Positions 24,916-34,652 of a DNA stretch of 64,000 nt are shown here, piece by piece. How positions within the stretch are numbered: the stretch's first letter is position 1; each line of letters starts with the position of its first letter. The translations under genes and the position numbers were made by a program. The stretch is from contig CAXXGM010000004.1 of NCBI GenBank assembly GCA_963677325.2, positions 1 through 64,000 on the forward strand, given 5' to 3'. The DNA is from G963677325 sp963677325. Its GTDB lineage: Bacteria; Bacteroidota; Bacteroidia; Bacteroidales; Prolixibacteraceae. The notes beneath the pieces are model-generated. The model searched no databases and was not told the origin of the DNA. It saw nothing but the letters and a program-made list of their open reading frames with translations.

Positions 24916-25725
24916 ATGAGAACAATCCTAACCTGTATTATTTGCTTTTTCTGCCTGTTTGCATTCGCTCAAAAATTTGAGATGAAGCAGAAGAAAGTAA
25001 AAGATGACCATTATACCTGTACTTATCTGATCGATAAAAAAAGTAAATTAAAAGAGGGGGAATATTTAAAAATAAAGAATAATACCCTTGACACGTTAGT
25101 AATAGGGCATTATCAGAATGATCGTAAAGTCGGAGTATGGAAGTACAGAAGTGCGGGTAATAAAAACTACATTCTGTATAATTATGATAGCAAATCAGCT
25201 GAATATCTTGATCCCGCCATCTGTAAAGTGGATTCATTTTTAACCATATCGGAAAATAATGGTCTTTATCTTTTAAGCAAAGTGGATTCTCCTCCAATTT
25301 ATCTAGGCTTTAAAGGGGAAGTGAAATCAATGATAACAAATAACGTTAAAGTTCCCGTGTATGAAATGGAAAGAGGATTACATGGAGTATCAGCCGCCTC
25401 ATTTGTGATTGACCGCACCGGCAAAATCGGCCAGATTAAGATTGAAAGATCCCTGAACAAATCCTTTGATAAAATAGTAGTAAATGCAATAGAGTTGCTT
25501 GACAGCGAGTGGATTCCTGCAAAAATAAACAATGTACCAACAGATGCAAAGATGAATGTGCTGGTCCATGTTTATAATTCAACAAAATATCCGAAAACCA
25601 AGGAAAGACCATATGAGATTGTGTACGATCTTGCCTACTTTGGGGTTCAAAAGACGTATTCAACGAGTAGAATAATTAGTGTTCCTGTGTCGACACCCAT
25701 GGGAGGAGCAAGGAACACATTTTAG
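24916..25725 (+). CDS. Exported protein with TonB C-terminal-like domain
   Basis: A 269-residue protein with a signal peptide (MRTILTCIICFFCLFAFAQ). Residues 20-110 are a beta-rich region of the kind seen in MORN-like or toxin-antidote repeats (GEYLKIKNNTLDTLVIGHY, RKVGVWKYRSAG). Residues 150-235 resemble a TonB-C domain: ASFVIDRTGKIGQIKIERSL, then FDKIVVNAIELLDSEWIPAK. It lacks the N-terminal membrane anchor and Pro-rich span of a true TonB, so it is probably a soluble periplasmic relative with unknown function, common in Bacteroidota. Confidence 0.75.
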   Translation: MRTILTCIICFFCLFAFAQKFEMKQKKVKDDHYTCTYLIDKKSKLKEGEYLKIKNNTLDTLVIGHYQNDRKVGVWKYRSAGNKNYILYNYDSKSAEYLDPAICKVDSFLTISENNGLYLLSKVDSPPIYLGFKGEVKSMITNNVKVPVYEMERGLHGVSAASFVIDRTGKIGQIKIERSLNKSFDKIVVNAIELLDSEWIPAKINNVPTDAKMNVLVHVYNSTKYPKTKERPYEIVYDLAYFGVQKTYSTSRIISVPVSTPMGGARNTF

Positions 25726-26181
25726 ATGAAAAGAAGATCCTGAAAGGTTAGTTTGATTTAAGCAACCAAACCCGGTTGTTTTTCATGCCTGATATTACTT
25801 TTTGTCTGTTTAATAAGGCTAATGACTTTTTATTGGGGTTTGTATTCATGGGCTGCATTAAACATTCCCTGATAAATCCCTGTGATTAAAGTAGAACATC
25901 CACCGGTCCCTTACTGAAAGTAGAGACGGCATGCGACACGTCTCAGTTAAGTCTTGTATTGGACTTGGTATGGAGTTGGTATAGACCAGGTATAGAGAAG
26001 ACAAGTTATTTAATAGCTTAAAATTGGAATTGTATTCCTTCTTTAAACTGATACTTTATTTCAACTATGATTTATGATTAATTATTTATTTTTTATAATT
26101 TTTTGATTTCTGTTAACCTTTTTAAAAAGGTAATGTTAAAAGATCTGTAGCTATTAATAATTAATCTAAATATAGTTTCAA
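25726..26181. other. Intergenic region with an 11-bp periodic tract, no gene seen
   Basis: Holds the periodic tract at 25942-25996 and a very AT-rich stretch from about 26035 to 26110, presumably part of the peroxiredoxin gene's upstream region. Confidence 0.5.
25942..25996. repeat. 11-bp periodic tract (locus B)
   Basis: Successive 11-mers from 25953: CTTGTATTGGA / CTTGGTATGGA / GTTGGTATAGA / CCAGGTATAGA, preceded by a weaker unit from 25942. Phase is kept exactly at 11 bp. Confidence 0.65.
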
Positions 26182-26910
26182 ATGAAAACTTCCCTTTTTA
26201 TTTATGGGCTATTGCTTTTCTCAGTAAGCGCCTTCGGGGCACCGAAAACAAGCGGGTATTCACCTCCTCTTTTGGGAGATGTTGCTCCGTCCTTTACCGC
26301 TAAGTCAACCATCGGGACGATATCCTTTCCAAAAGATTTCGGGACAGGCTGGAAGATATTATTCAGCCATCCGCGGGACTTTACTCCAGTCTGCTCCTCG
26401 GAAATTATCCAGTTGGCTACTATGCAGGAAGATTTTGACAAAATGGGGGTGAAGTTTGCCGTAATCTCAACTGACTCCCTCGATCAGCATATGGTTTGGA
26501 AGAAAGCACTTGAAGAAATTCATTATAAAGACAGACCACTTGTGACCATAAATTTCCCCTTGATTGCGGATGAGAATTATTCGATTTCTCTCAGGTATGG
26601 TATGATTCATAAAAAATACAACAAGACGATGGATGTGAGAGGAGTATTCATCATCAACCCTGAGAACAAGATCGCAGCGATCTTTTTTTATCCTACCAAC
26701 ATCGGTCGAAATATGGAAGAAATCAAAAGGACTGTTGCTGCCTTACAAGTAGCCGGCCGCGATTGTGTACTTCCAGTCAACTGGAAACCTGGCGAAGATG
26801 TGATGGTGCCGCATTTCCCGTTGACGCCAAAAGAACTGGATGCCACGCCGGAGCGGATGAGTGAATACTATAACTACGGTCCGTTTATATGGTTTAGAAA
26901 ACTAAATTAA
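26182..26910 (+). CDS. Exported peroxiredoxin (1-Cys/Prx6-like)
   Basis: A thiol peroxidase reducing H2O2 or organic hydroperoxides. Residues 1-19 form a signal peptide (MKTSLFIYGLLLFSVSAFG), so unlike most Prx6-type enzymes it is exported. The peroxidatic cysteine is C71 in SHPRDFTPVCSSE, and a second conserved cysteine is C195 in GRDCVLPVNW, followed by the long C-terminal domain of the Prx6 group (VMVPHFPLTP). The mature part has the usual length. Terminated by a hairpin right after the stop. Confidence 0.9.
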   Translation: MKTSLFIYGLLLFSVSAFGAPKTSGYSPPLLGDVAPSFTAKSTIGTISFPKDFGTGWKILFSHPRDFTPVCSSEIIQLATMQEDFDKMGVKFAVISTDSLDQHMVWKKALEEIHYKDRPLVTINFPLIADENYSISLRYGMIHKKYNKTMDVRGVFIINPENKIAAIFFYPTNIGRNMEEIKRTVAALQVAGRDCVLPVNWKPGEDVMVPHFPLTPKELDATPERMSEYYNYGPFIWFRKLN

Positions 26911-26942
26911 AAAAGCGCCAGAATGGGCGCCTTTAATTTAAT
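26906..26942 (+). terminator. Terminator after the peroxiredoxin gene
   Basis: GCGCC-AGAATG-GGCGC with flanking A-run and T-run; the stem continues as AAA/TTT pairs around one bulge. It is symmetric enough to serve the convergent dehydrogenase gene as well. Confidence 0.65.
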
Positions 26943-26979
26943 GAATCTGAAATGTTGAATATTTCAGATTGAATGTGAT

Positions 26980-28269
26980 TCAATTCAATTTATCTGCATT
27001 GGTCAATAAGTACCCTTCGGCTTCGAAGCTCCAAAGGCCTTTGTTGCGGTCACAGATTTCGGCAAGCTGTTTGTAAACAGGGTTGGTTTTGCCTTTTTCT
27101 GCAAAATCAGCAATGGCTGTCAGAGGCATTTCAATGTGATTATACATCAGCTTTTTTCCCCCGGGTATTTGCGGAAGGTGTAATGTTGCATCGATTACCG
27201 CATTGATTCCTCCGATATGAGTCACGAGACCTGCAGGATCAAGTCCTTTAGACATTAAAGCAAGCGCTTCCTTCATATCGTCGGTATTGCCGCCACTGGT
27301 ACCTACCAGGTGCGTATAATTGTAATGCACATTGTAAAAATTCATTGTGCCCTTGAACTGAGGATCTGAAGGACCTGAAAAGAAATTCATGCAACCATCA
27401 AAAGCAAGAATGGCATCGGCCTGTTCAATTACCGAAGCAACAGGTGCAAATACAAATACATCATTGAATCCTTCCCCGGAGATGCTTTTCAGTTCCTCTA
27501 CAGGGTTGTCAAACCGGGCGGTATTGATGTATCTCAGTTCAATTCCCTTTGAAGAGGCCAATTCGACAGTATATAAACCGGCGGCCCGGTCAAGGCGGGC
27601 CTGGTCAATATCGGTTACCACCAGCAAGGAAGGCTTCCGGTCTTCACGGTTGAGAATGTAATTGATGGCTGCCAGCCCCATCGGTCCAACAGCTGCCAAC
27701 AAGGCCATTTTGCCTCCTTCGACTATATCCATCTGATGGATGTAGGATCCGGGGTTGGTATGGTAATTTGCATGCACAGCACCGATTACACAGGACAGAG
27801 GCTCCGAAAGGGAGGCCGGGTAATATCCTTCACCTGTATAAGGCAGCAGGCAACCCATTTCCATTACTTCATTGGGGATAATAACATAGGTGGCATCACC
27901 TCCGATAAAGCGATAGGAATATCCCGGGGCTCCAAGAATACCAACAGGTCCATCGGGGTAATTTATTGCAGGCTGGATTGAGAATTTATCACCAACCTTA
28001 AATTGCCCCTTCCATTTAGATCCTATTTCAATAAGTTCGCCGGCAAATTCATGACCTATAATAACAGGATTGACATCCGCATCCTTAGGAATGCGTTTGT
28101 GATCGGTTCCCTGATTTGCGGCTTTGTAAGACGACATGCAAAGGCTGTCGCAGACTACTTTGGCCAGAATTTCATTCTCTTTTAATTGTGGTAATTCGAA
28201 CTCTTCCAGCCTTAAATCCTTCTTACCATATAGTCTTACAGCTCTTGTCTTCATTTTAATATATTTCAC
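26980..28269 (-). CDS. Zinc-type alcohol dehydrogenase, L-sorbose-1-phosphate reductase (SorE)-like
   Basis: A 429-residue medium-chain dehydrogenase. Catalytic-zinc residues appear in VVCDSLCMSSYK and in GHEFAGE; the nucleotide-binding turn is AAVGPMGLAAINYIL. The four-cysteine structural zinc lobe is absent: that position reads YPDGPVGILGAPGYSY. This, and the long form, fit the sorbose-1-phosphate reductase group better than sorbitol dehydrogenases. It is the last gene of the E2-Lpd-E1-PHP-SDR operon, 45 bp after the SDR. SorE- and SorD-like enzymes together interconvert a ketose phosphate, a hexitol phosphate and another ketose phosphate, so a polyol-phosphate step is likely; the actual substrate is not known. 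Confidence 0.8.
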   Translation of the reverse strand: MKYIKMKTRAVRLYGKKDLRLEEFELPQLKENEILAKVVCDSLCMSSYKAANQGTDHKRIPKDADVNPVIIGHEFAGELIEIGSKWKGQFKVGDKFSIQPAINYPDGPVGILGAPGYSYRFIGGDATYVIIPNEVMEMGCLLPYTGEGYYPASLSEPLSCVIGAVHANYHTNPGSYIHQMDIVEGGKMALLAAVGPMGLAAINYILNREDRKPSLLVVTDIDQARLDRAAGLYTVELASSKGIELRYINTARFDNPVEELKSISGEGFNDVFVFAPVASVIEQADAILAFDGCMNFFSGPSDPQFKGTMNFYNVHYNYTHLVGTSGGNTDDMKEALALMSKGLDPAGLVTHIGGINAVIDATLHLPQIPGGKKLMYNHIEMPLTAIADFAEKGKTNPVYKQLAEICDRNKGLWSFEAEGYLLTNADKLN

Positions 28270-28314
28270 TTTGTTACTTTATTGCTTACCCTATGGAATT
28301 TGCTCATCACGAGA

Positions 28315-29499
28315 CTAACTCAGCATATTCTGACCTCCTGTAATCGGGACAGCCTGACCAGTCTCGTATTCCTGCTCAATGATGTAAAAAATAGCCCTTA
28401 CCACATCGATCACGCGGCAGCCGCGCCCGGCGGGTACCTGTGCTTCGTAAAAGGTTTTCACATCTTCGATACTCTTTGCCCCGGGAACTTTTCCGGCTCT
28501 CAGATACTGGACGAACAATCCTTTTTCAGGATCACTCCAGAGCGGACCTTCAAAGAAATTACCCGGGCAGATTGAATTAACTTTAATATGAGAAGGCATC
28601 AGTTCCATCGCAAAAGATTGGGTAAGGCCGATGCCTCCGAATTTCCCGCCTGCATAGGCGAAATTGCGGTTGCTCCCTTTTAGACCGGATTTGGAATTGA
28701 TTTGGATGATATCCATGAAATGATCCTTCTTATGCTGAGACTGAACCTTCATAACCGCAGAAGCGTATTTGGCACAAAGAAAATAGCCTTTGTAGTTGAC
28801 ATCAGTCATCAGGGCAAAGGTTTCGGGCGTCATTTCATCCAAACCACCTGCCCGGAGAATCCCGGCATTGCTGATTAAAACATCCAGTCCCCCGAAATGC
28901 CTGACGGATTCAAAAATCATCTCCTGTACCGAATCGGCATTGGAAACATTTACTTTTGTAAAGAAGGCCTGATTTGACTGATCTTTTGAATTTAGTTTCT
29001 CAGCCATTTTGAGGCCGGTCTCTTCGTTCAGATCAGCAATTATCACGTTGGCTCCTTCGGCATACAGCATTTCAGCAATTCCGCCTCCAAAGCCCTGTGC
29101 ACCTCCTGTAACGATCACGATTTTGCCATCAAGCCTGCCTTTTGTGAGATTTATTTTTTTTGTTGGAGACCCAAGCAAAACATCAAGTTGTGAAGCATGG
29201 TCGGCCAGCCCTAAAACGCCAATACCTTTCAGAATAATATAATCAGGATGGACCGATGCGGTTTGAAACCAATCTGAGAGTTTATTCTTAACTTCCCGGA
29301 GCATTTGATCCGGATCTGTTGTTTCATTAACCGTCAGGATTGTTGCATCAGGTTTGACAAATGGGAATTTTCTCAAATCACCCTCACCGGATAAGCCAAA
29401 AAATTCCTTCCTTTCATCAAGACGCAAGGTAATAATCCTCTGTTGAGAAGCCAGCATCCGGATGGAAGGTGCGATTTGGGTATAAATTGCCTGGTTCAT
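28315..29499 (-). CDS. SDR family oxidoreductase with N-terminal extension
   Basis: A 394-residue protein whose residues 125-394 are a classical short-chain dehydrogenase: cofactor loop VTGGAQGFGGG, NAG in ISNAGIL, catalytic Ser in QINSKSGLKG and YAGGK. The first 120 residues are an extra module (IRMLASQQRIITLRLDERK, HPDYIILKGIGVLGLADHA) that resembles the linker between aldolase and SDR halves of bifunctional rhamnulose-phosphate aldolase/dehydrogenase proteins. This looks like a version that lost its aldolase domain. It begins 4 bp after the PHP gene. With the SorE-like neighbour, sorbitol-6-phosphate-dehydrogenase-like activity is a reasonable guess. Confidence 0.8.
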   Translation of the reverse strand: MNQAIYTQIAPSIRMLASQQRIITLRLDERKEFFGLSGEGDLRKFPFVKPDATILTVNETTDPDQMLREVKNKLSDWFQTASVHPDYIILKGIGVLGLADHASQLDVLLGSPTKKINLTKGRLDGKIVIVTGGAQGFGGGIAEMLYAEGANVIIADLNEETGLKMAEKLNSKDQSNQAFFTKVNVSNADSVQEMIFESVRHFGGLDVLISNAGILRAGGLDEMTPETFALMTDVNYKGYFLCAKYASAVMKVQSQHKKDHFMDIIQINSKSGLKGSNRNFAYAGGKFGGIGLTQSFAMELMPSHIKVNSICPGNFFEGPLWSDPEKGLFVQYLRAGKVPGAKSIEDVKTFYEAQVPAGRGCRVIDVVRAIFYIIEQEYETGQAVPITGGQNMLS

Positions 29500-29503
29500 T
29501 AAA

Positions 29504-30733
29504 TTATGACTTTATCAGGTATTCAATCAGGGCTTTCCCTAATTCAACATATGCATCCCGGTTAATCAGATCAGGTTTGCCCTCTTTGTCAAGATAACCA
29601 ATCCCCTCGGTGGCATAAAGATACTGGTGGGCAGCTACAACGCAGGCTCCCATGTAATTTATATCCAGTAACATTTTGCTCAATGGAGTTTTGTTCGCTG
29701 CAAACAGCTCAATGGGTTCCATTGCAGGGGTATTGTGCTCTGTTCCCATGGTTACCACGAAACCCTGGTGATGGAAAAATCCTGCGTATTCTTCTAAAAC
29801 AGGGAGCGTATTTCTTGTTGTGATGAATTCAACGGAACAGATCTTCCTTTTCATAAGAATTTCGATCACTTCATTCTTATGAGCCTCAAATTCGGTAAAA
29901 TTTCCTTTGCTGTCGTCAGCTAAAAAAGGATAGGTTGGAATACCACCGGATTTGCGGATGATATTACAAGCCATTTCCATCTCAAGGAAGGCTTCGGAAT
30001 TTTCAGGAATAAAAGCGGCGCCTCCCGCTTTCAGCAGATTACCACGGATTTCATTTTCAACGGCTGCCTCATTGGAGATGTCAGATTTAAGAGCTTTCCC
30101 TCCGAACAGTTTACTATAAAATATTTCCTGATCTTTGACCAAGAGGCCTAAAGATGAAACTTTTGCCCTCAGTGCTTTTGCGAGATGACGCTCTCTGACC
30201 ATTCCCTTTGTGAGGGTTTCTTTGATCCTGTCGAAATTTAATCCGAATCCGGCACCACAGGCTTCAAGATGTTCATTGAGCTTTTCGCACATCCTCTGAA
30301 CCTGCAGGTTGGATTCCTTGCGAACAGATTCAAGGGTAGAGGCAAACGGTTCTTCCAGTTTTGCGGGATAGGCCAGGCCTTTACCGCTTAAATAGGTTCT
30401 CCCCGGATTATTGGGATCATTGACTTTGATCCCTGCAGCCTGGTCCTCCCTGTTAAGGCTTATGTACTCAATATTGAAAAGAGGAAAAATCTTGCGGGAT
30501 ACGCAAGCCTCCGCCCATTCCGAATAGCCATCCGTGGTATAAAAATCATTTATTCCGACCACCTTCACATCTTCGCCAACAGCCATATCCAGCGACTGGG
30601 AGATATCCGTAAAGGCGCTGAATGAATAAGGAGTATGAAGATGGGCATTGACCAGACGCGTCTGCCCATCCCCGTTATTTTCATACCACCTTAGCAATTC
30701 TTCTTTGGGTGGAAATATTTTCCAGAAATCCAT
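29504..30733 (-). CDS. PHP-domain metal-dependent phosphoesterase-like protein
   Basis: A 409-residue protein whose N-terminus has the PHP signature NAHLHTPYSFSAF and then VVGINDFYTTDGY; C-terminal metal-ligand candidates are in TMGTEHNTPAMEP and AAHQYLYATEG. PHP enzymes hydrolyse phosphoesters such as histidinol phosphate or nucleotide phosphates; a long helical insertion (about 115-240) separates the halves here. It sits between the E1 gene and the SDR gene in the operon, with 25 and 4 bp gaps, so it probably removes phosphate from a pathway intermediate. Substrate not deducible. Confidence 0.78.
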   Translation of the reverse strand: MDFWKIFPPKEELLRWYENNGDGQTRLVNAHLHTPYSFSAFTDISQSLDMAVGEDVKVVGINDFYTTDGYSEWAEACVSRKIFPLFNIEYISLNREDQAAGIKVNDPNNPGRTYLSGKGLAYPAKLEEPFASTLESVRKESNLQVQRMCEKLNEHLEACGAGFGLNFDRIKETLTKGMVRERHLAKALRAKVSSLGLLVKDQEIFYSKLFGGKALKSDISNEAAVENEIRGNLLKAGGAAFIPENSEAFLEMEMACNIIRKSGGIPTYPFLADDSKGNFTEFEAHKNEVIEILMKRKICSVEFITTRNTLPVLEEYAGFFHHQGFVVTMGTEHNTPAMEPIELFAANKTPLSKMLLDINYMGACVVAAHQYLYATEGIGYLDKEGKPDLINRDAYVELGKALIEYLIKS

Positions 30734-30758
30734 AAAGCTGTTTTGCAGGTTTACTATA

Positions 30759-33227
30759 TTAAATACCTAATCTGGATCTTCTTATTTGTTCAGAATCACT
30801 GAAATTTTGTCCTACTACATGACCCTTTAAAGGTACAATCTTTTCATGAATTGCATCGATAAACCATCCCGGTTGAGGGAAGAATGCTTTTTCCAGCTCA
30901 TGGGCCGGTGTGATCCAGTTTCGGGAACCTAATACTACAGGCGGTGCATCCAGATAATCGAACGCCAGTTCAGTAATATTCTGTGCCAGATCATTGAGGA
31001 ATGAACCCCGTCCGGTAGCATCCCCTGAGATTATTATCCGTCCGGTCTTCTTAACAGAAGCAATGACCTTTTCATAATTGAAAGGAACAAGTGAACGGGC
31101 ATCAATTACTTCGGCTGACATACCGTACTTTTCATCCAGGATCTTCGCTGCATCAAGAGCCCGGTAGAGAGTGGCGCCGATTGTAAGTATCGTTACATCT
31201 TTACCTTCGCGTTTTACATCCGGTTCTCCCATGGGAATTTCATAATATCCTTCGGGAACTCCTCCCTGATGGAATTGTTCACCAATGTCATATATACGCT
31301 GACTTTCGAAGAAAATGACCGGGTCCGTTCCCTGAAGGGCACTGTTCATTAGCCCTTTGGCATCATAAGGGGTAGCGGGGAATACCACTTTTAGCCCCGG
31401 GATGTGTGCAACCAGAGATGTCCAGTCCTGCGAATGCTGTGCTCCGTACTTTGAACCTACGGACACTCTTAATACCACTGGCATTCTCAGCACATTTCCG
31501 CTCATAGCCTGCCATTTGGGAAGTTGATTGAAAACTTCATCGCCACATCTTCCAAGGAAATCACAATACATGATTTCAGGGATCACGCGGCCGCCGCACA
31601 TGGCATAACCAATTGCAGTTCCTACGATCGAACCTTCAGAGATTGGAGAGTTGAACAGCCTGTTGTAAGGCAATGCTTCAGTTAAACCTCGATATACGGC
31701 AAAAGCGCCTCCCCAGTCACGGTTTTCTTCACCGTAAGCAATGAGAGTAGGATCTTTATAGAAACGATCTACAATGGCCTCAAAAATGCCATCGCGGAGC
31801 TGGTACTGTTTCATTTTAGAGAATGGTTTGCCGTCTTTATCAAAGGCAAATCTTTCCTTTTTAGAGATCTGTACAACTCTTGGATTTTCAACCATCGGAT
31901 GATTAACCTCCGGGGTACGGTCTTCCATTTTATCAACAGACTGATTGGAGAAAATCATTTCGCCAATCTGATCAGGACGGTTTTGAATGTTCATTCGCGG
32001 AGATACAGAATCGTCGATGGAGAGTTTAAACATCTCCAGAATAATATTTTTAACGTCCAGATTAATGGCTTCAAGATCAATTTGATCCGTCACGTTGGCG
32101 TTGATCAGACTTTGGCCAAAGGAAAGGATACTGTCCTGTTCCTGCCATGCTTCTACCTCTTCTTTCGTACGGTAAGAAGAAGCATCAGAGGGGGAATGTC
32201 CGCTGTAGCGGTATGTCAATATTTCAAGAAGAACAGGGCCTTTCTTTTCTTCAATGATCTGACGTTTACGCCGGTATGCATCAATTACGGCTAATGGATT
32301 ATACCCATCAACCCTTTCCGCATGCATTTGTTCCGGATTTACTCCTGCACCAATTCTTGCCACCATCTGGTAGCCCATTGTTTCTCCGCAGGTTTGTCCA
32401 CCCATACCGTATTGATTATTCATCACATTGAAGATAACCGGCAAACCGCCTTTCATGTCACCTCCCCAGAGCTGGGTAAACTGATCCATGGCTGCAAAGG
32501 AGAGACCTTCCCATACAGGACCACAAGCCATCGAGGCATCTCCAATATTGGCAACTACCAGTCCCTGTTTACGATTTACCTTCTTATAAAGAGCGGCGCC
32601 TACAGCGATATCCCCGCTACCACCCACGATGGCATTATTGGGATAAACGCCAAAAGGAGTAAAGAACGCATGCATACTGCCGCCCAGTCCTTTATTGAAA
32701 CCTGTTTCGCGGGCAAAGATCTCGGCTAATGTTCCATAAAGTAAAAACCGGCGGCCAAGTTCTTTAACAGTACCATGGAAGCCTTTCTTAACGATGCTCA
32801 GGATTTTACCCTCAAAGAATGATTCCATGACCTTCATCAGATCAGCATCTTCCAATTTTTGAATGGCACTAAGCCCTTTAGCAAGGATTTCACCATGGCT
32901 GCGGTGAGAACCAAAAATAAAATCTTCTACCGTAAGAGTATAAGCCATTCCCACAGCAGCCGCTTCCTGTCCGGCAGAAAGGTGGGCAGGCCCTGGATGA
33001 TCATAAGGAATTCCATTGTATTCGCCTGTTGTTTTAATCAGGTTCAACATGGTTTCAAATTCACGAATTACAACCATGTCGTGGTAAATCCTTAAAAAAT
33101 CACTCTTGGAAAAATTCACTTTCTCTTCCTCGATTGTTTTTTGATACTGATTAACCGGGATCGGGTTAAATGTAATTTCACCCGCATTTCTGGCGACCAT
33201 CGGGTCTATAAATTGAACTTTAGGCAT
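30759..33227 (-). CDS. 2-oxo acid dehydrogenase E1, fused alpha and beta subunits
   Basis: The thiamine-diphosphate decarboxylase of a pyruvate/acetoin/branched-chain-type complex, as a single 822-residue chain. Residues 40-410 are E1-alpha: GPAHLSAGQEAAAVG, GSHRSHGEILAKG, GLGGSMHAFF and the ThDP motif beginning GDASMACGPVWEG and ending NVMNNQYGMGG. Residues 470-822 are E1-beta: ALPYNRLFNSPISEGSIVGT, DFLGRCGDEVFNQ, LRVSVGSKYGAQHSQDW and DARSLVPFNYE. About 45 residues are inserted in the alpha half after HGEILAKG. Lpd and E2 genes lie directly upstream in the operon. Because the other partners act on polyol phosphates, the substrate may be an unusual oxo acid or acyloin. Confidence 0.92.
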   Translation of the reverse strand: MPKVQFIDPMVARNAGEITFNPIPVNQYQKTIEEEKVNFSKSDFLRIYHDMVVIREFETMLNLIKTTGEYNGIPYDHPGPAHLSAGQEAAAVGMAYTLTVEDFIFGSHRSHGEILAKGLSAIQKLEDADLMKVMESFFEGKILSIVKKGFHGTVKELGRRFLLYGTLAEIFARETGFNKGLGGSMHAFFTPFGVYPNNAIVGGSGDIAVGAALYKKVNRKQGLVVANIGDASMACGPVWEGLSFAAMDQFTQLWGGDMKGGLPVIFNVMNNQYGMGGQTCGETMGYQMVARIGAGVNPEQMHAERVDGYNPLAVIDAYRRKRQIIEEKKGPVLLEILTYRYSGHSPSDASSYRTKEEVEAWQEQDSILSFGQSLINANVTDQIDLEAINLDVKNIILEMFKLSIDDSVSPRMNIQNRPDQIGEMIFSNQSVDKMEDRTPEVNHPMVENPRVVQISKKERFAFDKDGKPFSKMKQYQLRDGIFEAIVDRFYKDPTLIAYGEENRDWGGAFAVYRGLTEALPYNRLFNSPISEGSIVGTAIGYAMCGGRVIPEIMYCDFLGRCGDEVFNQLPKWQAMSGNVLRMPVVLRVSVGSKYGAQHSQDWTSLVAHIPGLKVVFPATPYDAKGLMNSALQGTDPVIFFESQRIYDIGEQFHQGGVPEGYYEIPMGEPDVKREGKDVTILTIGATLYRALDAAKILDEKYGMSAEVIDARSLVPFNYEKVIASVKKTGRIIISGDATGRGSFLNDLAQNITELAFDYLDAPPVVLGSRNWITPAHELEKAFFPQPGWFIDAIHEKIVPLKGHVVGQNFSDSEQIRRSRLGI

Positions 33228-33264
33228 ATTATGTGTTTTATTTTATCTTTTTTGTGTTTGAATA

Positions 33265-34635
33265 TCATTTAAATGCAAAAACTGTTTCCTTAAATATTTC
33301 AGATACTGTAGGATGAGGAAAAACGACTTCTTCCATTTCTTTGAGTGTCATTTCCATTTCGATAGCCATCGATGCTCCATAAATCAATTCGCTGGATGGA
33401 TTTCCAAGCATATGCACTCCCAAAACTTCTCCATATTTTGCTCCGACAATAACTTTACACAAGCCATTGCCACCTTCATTTTCGATCATGAAACGTCCGG
33501 CAAAAGCCATCGGAAGTTTCACCACACGAACTTCGATGTTTTTTTCTTTAGCCGTATCCTCTGTTAGTCCTACTCCTGAGAATTCAGGATTAGTGTAAAC
33601 AACACCGGGAATGGCGTTATAACGCATTCTGTCATTGCGTCCTGTAAGGTTATTTACAACAACTTCACCTTCACGGCTTGCCGTGTGGGCCAATAATGAG
33701 AAACCTGTTACATCGCCTGCTGCAAATACGTTGGGGACATTGGTTTTCATTTTTTCATCCACTTTGATCCCTCCCCTGTAGATTTCCACCCCCAGGTTCT
33801 CAAGACCAAATCCTTTGGTAACAGCCCTGCGGCCCACGCTCACCAGGATTTTATCTCCCTTTACAGATTGGGTCTGGCCCTCCTTCAGAAAAATCACTTC
33901 GTTCCCATTTACTTCTGTTACTTTGGATGATAAATGGAAAGTAATCCCTTTTTTGGTATACATCTGACGAAGCATAACACTCATTTCGCTATCCATACCG
34001 GTCAGTATTTCATCAAGCATTTCGACAATGGTAACGTTGGTTCCCATGCTGTTGAAAAAACTTGCGAATTCCATACCGATTACGCCACCCCCTATGATCA
34101 CCAGAGACTGAGGTACTTCTGTTAAGTTCAGAATTTCCCTGGCCGTAAGAAGTATTTCATTGGGAGTCGCTTCAAGTCCGGGAATAGGAGGAACCAATGC
34201 TTCAGATCCCGTAGAGATCATCAGATTGGCAGCCATGTATTCCTGTTCACCTGCAGTTATGGAGATTCCTTCAGAAGAACGCCCTTTGATGGTAGCTGCA
34301 CTTTTTACTACCTCTACATGATATTCCTTCATGGCAGAAGCCACACCACCGACCAGCTTCTTAACCACTTTCTGCTTGCGGGACATCATCTTTGCAAAAT
34401 CATAAGTGACCTCTTTTGTATTTATACCGTACTTTCCACCTTCGATTGCGTGGTCATACAGTTTCGCGGCATAAAGCAATGCTTTTGTCGGGATACAGCC
34501 TTCATTAAGGCAAACACCACCCAACTCACCTTTTTCGAAAAGAACAACTTTTAAGCCTTTTTTGCCTGCACGTTCGGCGGCAACATATCCTGCGGGACCG
34601 GCTCCTATAATTGCAAGATCAAAATTTGTACTCAT
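33265..34635 (-). CDS. lpdA: Dihydrolipoyl dehydrogenase (E3)
   Basis: Reoxidises the lipoyl group of E2, giving NADH. The 456-residue flavoprotein has the FAD loop IIGAGPAGYVAAERAG, redox disulfide CLNEGC in GGVCLNEGCIPTKALLY, NAD loop IIGGGVIGMEFASFF, second FAD motif FAAGDVTG, and the His-Glu pair in HPTVSEIF. Full length. It lies between E2 (17 bp upstream) and E1 (37 bp downstream), so it is the dedicated E3 of this complex. The start has a fair ribosome binding site (GGAG). Confidence 0.94.
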   Translation of the reverse strand: MSTNFDLAIIGAGPAGYVAAERAGKKGLKVVLFEKGELGGVCLNEGCIPTKALLYAAKLYDHAIEGGKYGINTKEVTYDFAKMMSRKQKVVKKLVGGVASAMKEYHVEVVKSAATIKGRSSEGISITAGEQEYMAANLMISTGSEALVPPIPGLEATPNEILLTAREILNLTEVPQSLVIIGGGVIGMEFASFFNSMGTNVTIVEMLDEILTGMDSEMSVMLRQMYTKKGITFHLSSKVTEVNGNEVIFLKEGQTQSVKGDKILVSVGRRAVTKGFGLENLGVEIYRGGIKVDEKMKTNVPNVFAAGDVTGFSLLAHTASREGEVVVNNLTGRNDRMRYNAIPGVVYTNPEFSGVGLTEDTAKEKNIEVRVVKLPMAFAGRFMIENEGGNGLCKVIVGAKYGEVLGVHMLGNPSSELIYGASMAIEMEMTLKEMEEVVFPHPTVSEIFKETVFAFK

Positions 34636-34652
34636 AACTGAATCTCCTTTCT

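Noticed and set aside
24916..25725. Full TonB energy transducer
   Set aside because: The protein has a cleavable signal peptide and no retained N-terminal helix or proline-rich region, so only the C-terminal domain is TonB-like.
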